From Alkalihalobacillus sp. CinArs1 (GTDB lineage Bacteria; Bacillota; Bacilli; Bacillales; Guptibacillaceae): DNA of 52,278 bases. Under the pieces are notes generated by a model. That model was given only the letters and a program-made list of their open reading frames with translations, did no database searches and was not told where the DNA came from. The position numbers were made by a program, and so were the translations under genes. How positions within the stretch are numbered: the first letter of the stretch is position 1; each line of letters begins with the position of its first letter. Below, piece after piece: positions 51,920 to 52,278 of this stretch. The DNA lies in NCBI RefSeq assembly GCF_947387515.1, contig NZ_CANDOB010000008.1, positions 1 to 52,278 of the forward strand. Direction: 5' to 3'.

Positions 51920-51970
51920 GTGCTTTTATCAGCGAAGCGTTGTTTGTAACGATTGCTTTGTTAAAAGCAC
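51920..51970. other. Long imperfect hairpin downstream of the rrn operon
   Basis: GTGCTTTTA / TAAAAGCAC (9 bp) encloses CGAAGC / GCTTTG (6 bp with one G-T) and a short GTT / AAC tip. It could end transcription on the minus strand (TTTTCC follows), but the T-run is short. No gene is present in the surrounding 51768-52000. Confidence 0.6.
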
Positions 51971-52008
51971 ATTTAGATAAAACCTTTTGAGGGCGGGAAT
52001 CCGTGGGA

Positions 52009-52119
52009 TTTCCGCGAAATTTTCATTTTATCCGCGATAATCATGATATATCCGCGCTTTTCGATTTATATCCGCGAAATCGGGGCTTTTATCCGCGATT
52101 CAAAGATTATATCCGCGAA
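52009..52119. repeat. Array of six TATCCGCG-type motifs at 20-bp period
   Basis: TCCGCG starts at 52011, 52031, 52051, 52071, 52092 and 52112: steps of 20, 20, 20, 21 and 20 bp. Most copies read TATCCGCGA with variable AT-rich spacers. It lies in the non-coding stretch between csfB and the 5S terminator. Spacers are about 10 bp and dissimilar, so it is not a CRISPR. Confidence 0.9.
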
Positions 52120-52165
52120 ACCCCAAATCAAGACCCCTAATAACTCACCACCGCCTTCAGACAAA

Positions 52166-52195
52166 ACAAAAAAGCCAGAGCTCAATGCTCTGACT
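52166..52195 (-). terminator. Terminator of the rRNA operon
   Basis: Minus-strand stem AGTCAGAGC / GCTCTGGCT (9 bp with one T-G, loop ATTGA) is followed by TTTTTG. It lies about 9 bp after the 5S 3' end. Confidence 0.92.
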
Positions 52196-52203
52196 TCTCA
52201 TTT

Positions 52204-52278
52204 GCCTAGCGACGTCCTACTCTTGCAGGGGGAGAGCCCCCAACTACCATCGGCGCGCGAGCTTAACTTCCGTGTTCT
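52204..52278 (-). rRNA. rrf: 5S rRNA, 3' part (partial)
   Basis: The minus strand reads AGAACACGGAAGTTAAGC and, further on, GCGCCGATGGTAGTTGGGGG and GAGAGTAGGACG-like CAAGAGTAGGACGTCGC, the 3' two-thirds of Bacillus 5S rRNA. The 5' end lies beyond the right edge. It belongs to the rrn operon upstream of csfB (rrnA position in B. subtilis). Confidence 0.97.

Noticed and set aside
52009-52119. CRISPR-like regular spacing of a short motif
   Set aside because: The conserved part is only about 8 bp and the spacers about 12 bp; no cas genes or 25-40-bp repeats are present.

Overview
The window is a 52 kb block of a low-to-moderate-GC, endospore-forming Firmicute chromosome. The protein set (spoIIE, spoVG, spoVT, yabG, sspF, fin, csfB/gin, yabP/yabQ, abrB, divIC, ctc, veg) and its order match the origin-proximal region of Bacillus subtilis, from just after one rRNA operon to just before the next. 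Several B. subtilis neighbours are missing and the intergenic repeats are not ones I know from the B. subtilis group, so I read it as a Bacillaceae member outside that group (a Fictibacillus-like genus is a guess). The given strand is opposite to the usual map: every gene except abrB is on the minus strand, so transcription runs from right to left.

Layout in transcription order (high to low coordinates). A 5S rRNA 3' end with its terminator closes one rrn operon at the right edge. Then come csfB; a replication/nucleotide/RNA-modification run (Orn/Lys/Arg decarboxylase, tmk, darA, holB, ricT, yabA, trmN6, yazA, rsmI); abrB on the plus strand; metS with a structured leader; tatD-type nuclease, yabE, rnmV, rsmA; yabG, veg, sspF; ispE, purR, ridA, spoVG, glmU, prs, ctc, pth; fin, mfd, spoVT, a SpoVB-like flippase, mazG and rqcP; yabP, yabQ, divIC, yabR; tRNA-Met and tRNA-Glu; spoIIE, a VWA protein, a Ser/Thr kinase, tilS, hprT, ftsH; coaX, hslO, cysK; the folate operon pabB-pabA-pabC-folP-folB-folK-yazB; lysS; and finally the tandem promoters and 5' end of the next 16S rRNA gene at the left edge.

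Functionally the block joins translation (lysS, metS, tRNAs, pth, rsmA, rsmI, rnmV, tilS), one-carbon/folate supply, purine control and PRPP supply (prs, purR, hprT), cell-envelope precursors (glmU, ispE), DNA replication and repair (holB, yabA, mfd) and a dispersed sporulation programme. Promoter sequences support the expected sigma-factor logic: Spo0A/sigma-A for spoIIE (21-bp spacer), sigma-H for spoVG, sigma-B for ctc, sigma-G-like for spoVT, PurR boxes around the purR promoter and 0A boxes at abrB.

Most coding content is conserved. The least explained material is intergenic: a tandem array with an exact 121-bp period made of two alternating hairpin unit types with compensatory base changes (35648-36052); six TATCCGCG-type motifs at a 20-bp period beside the 5S rRNA (about 52009-52119); an attenuator-like leader before metS; a possible short RNA between the tRNAs and spoIIE; and an ECF-sigma-type promoter pointing antisense into yabE.
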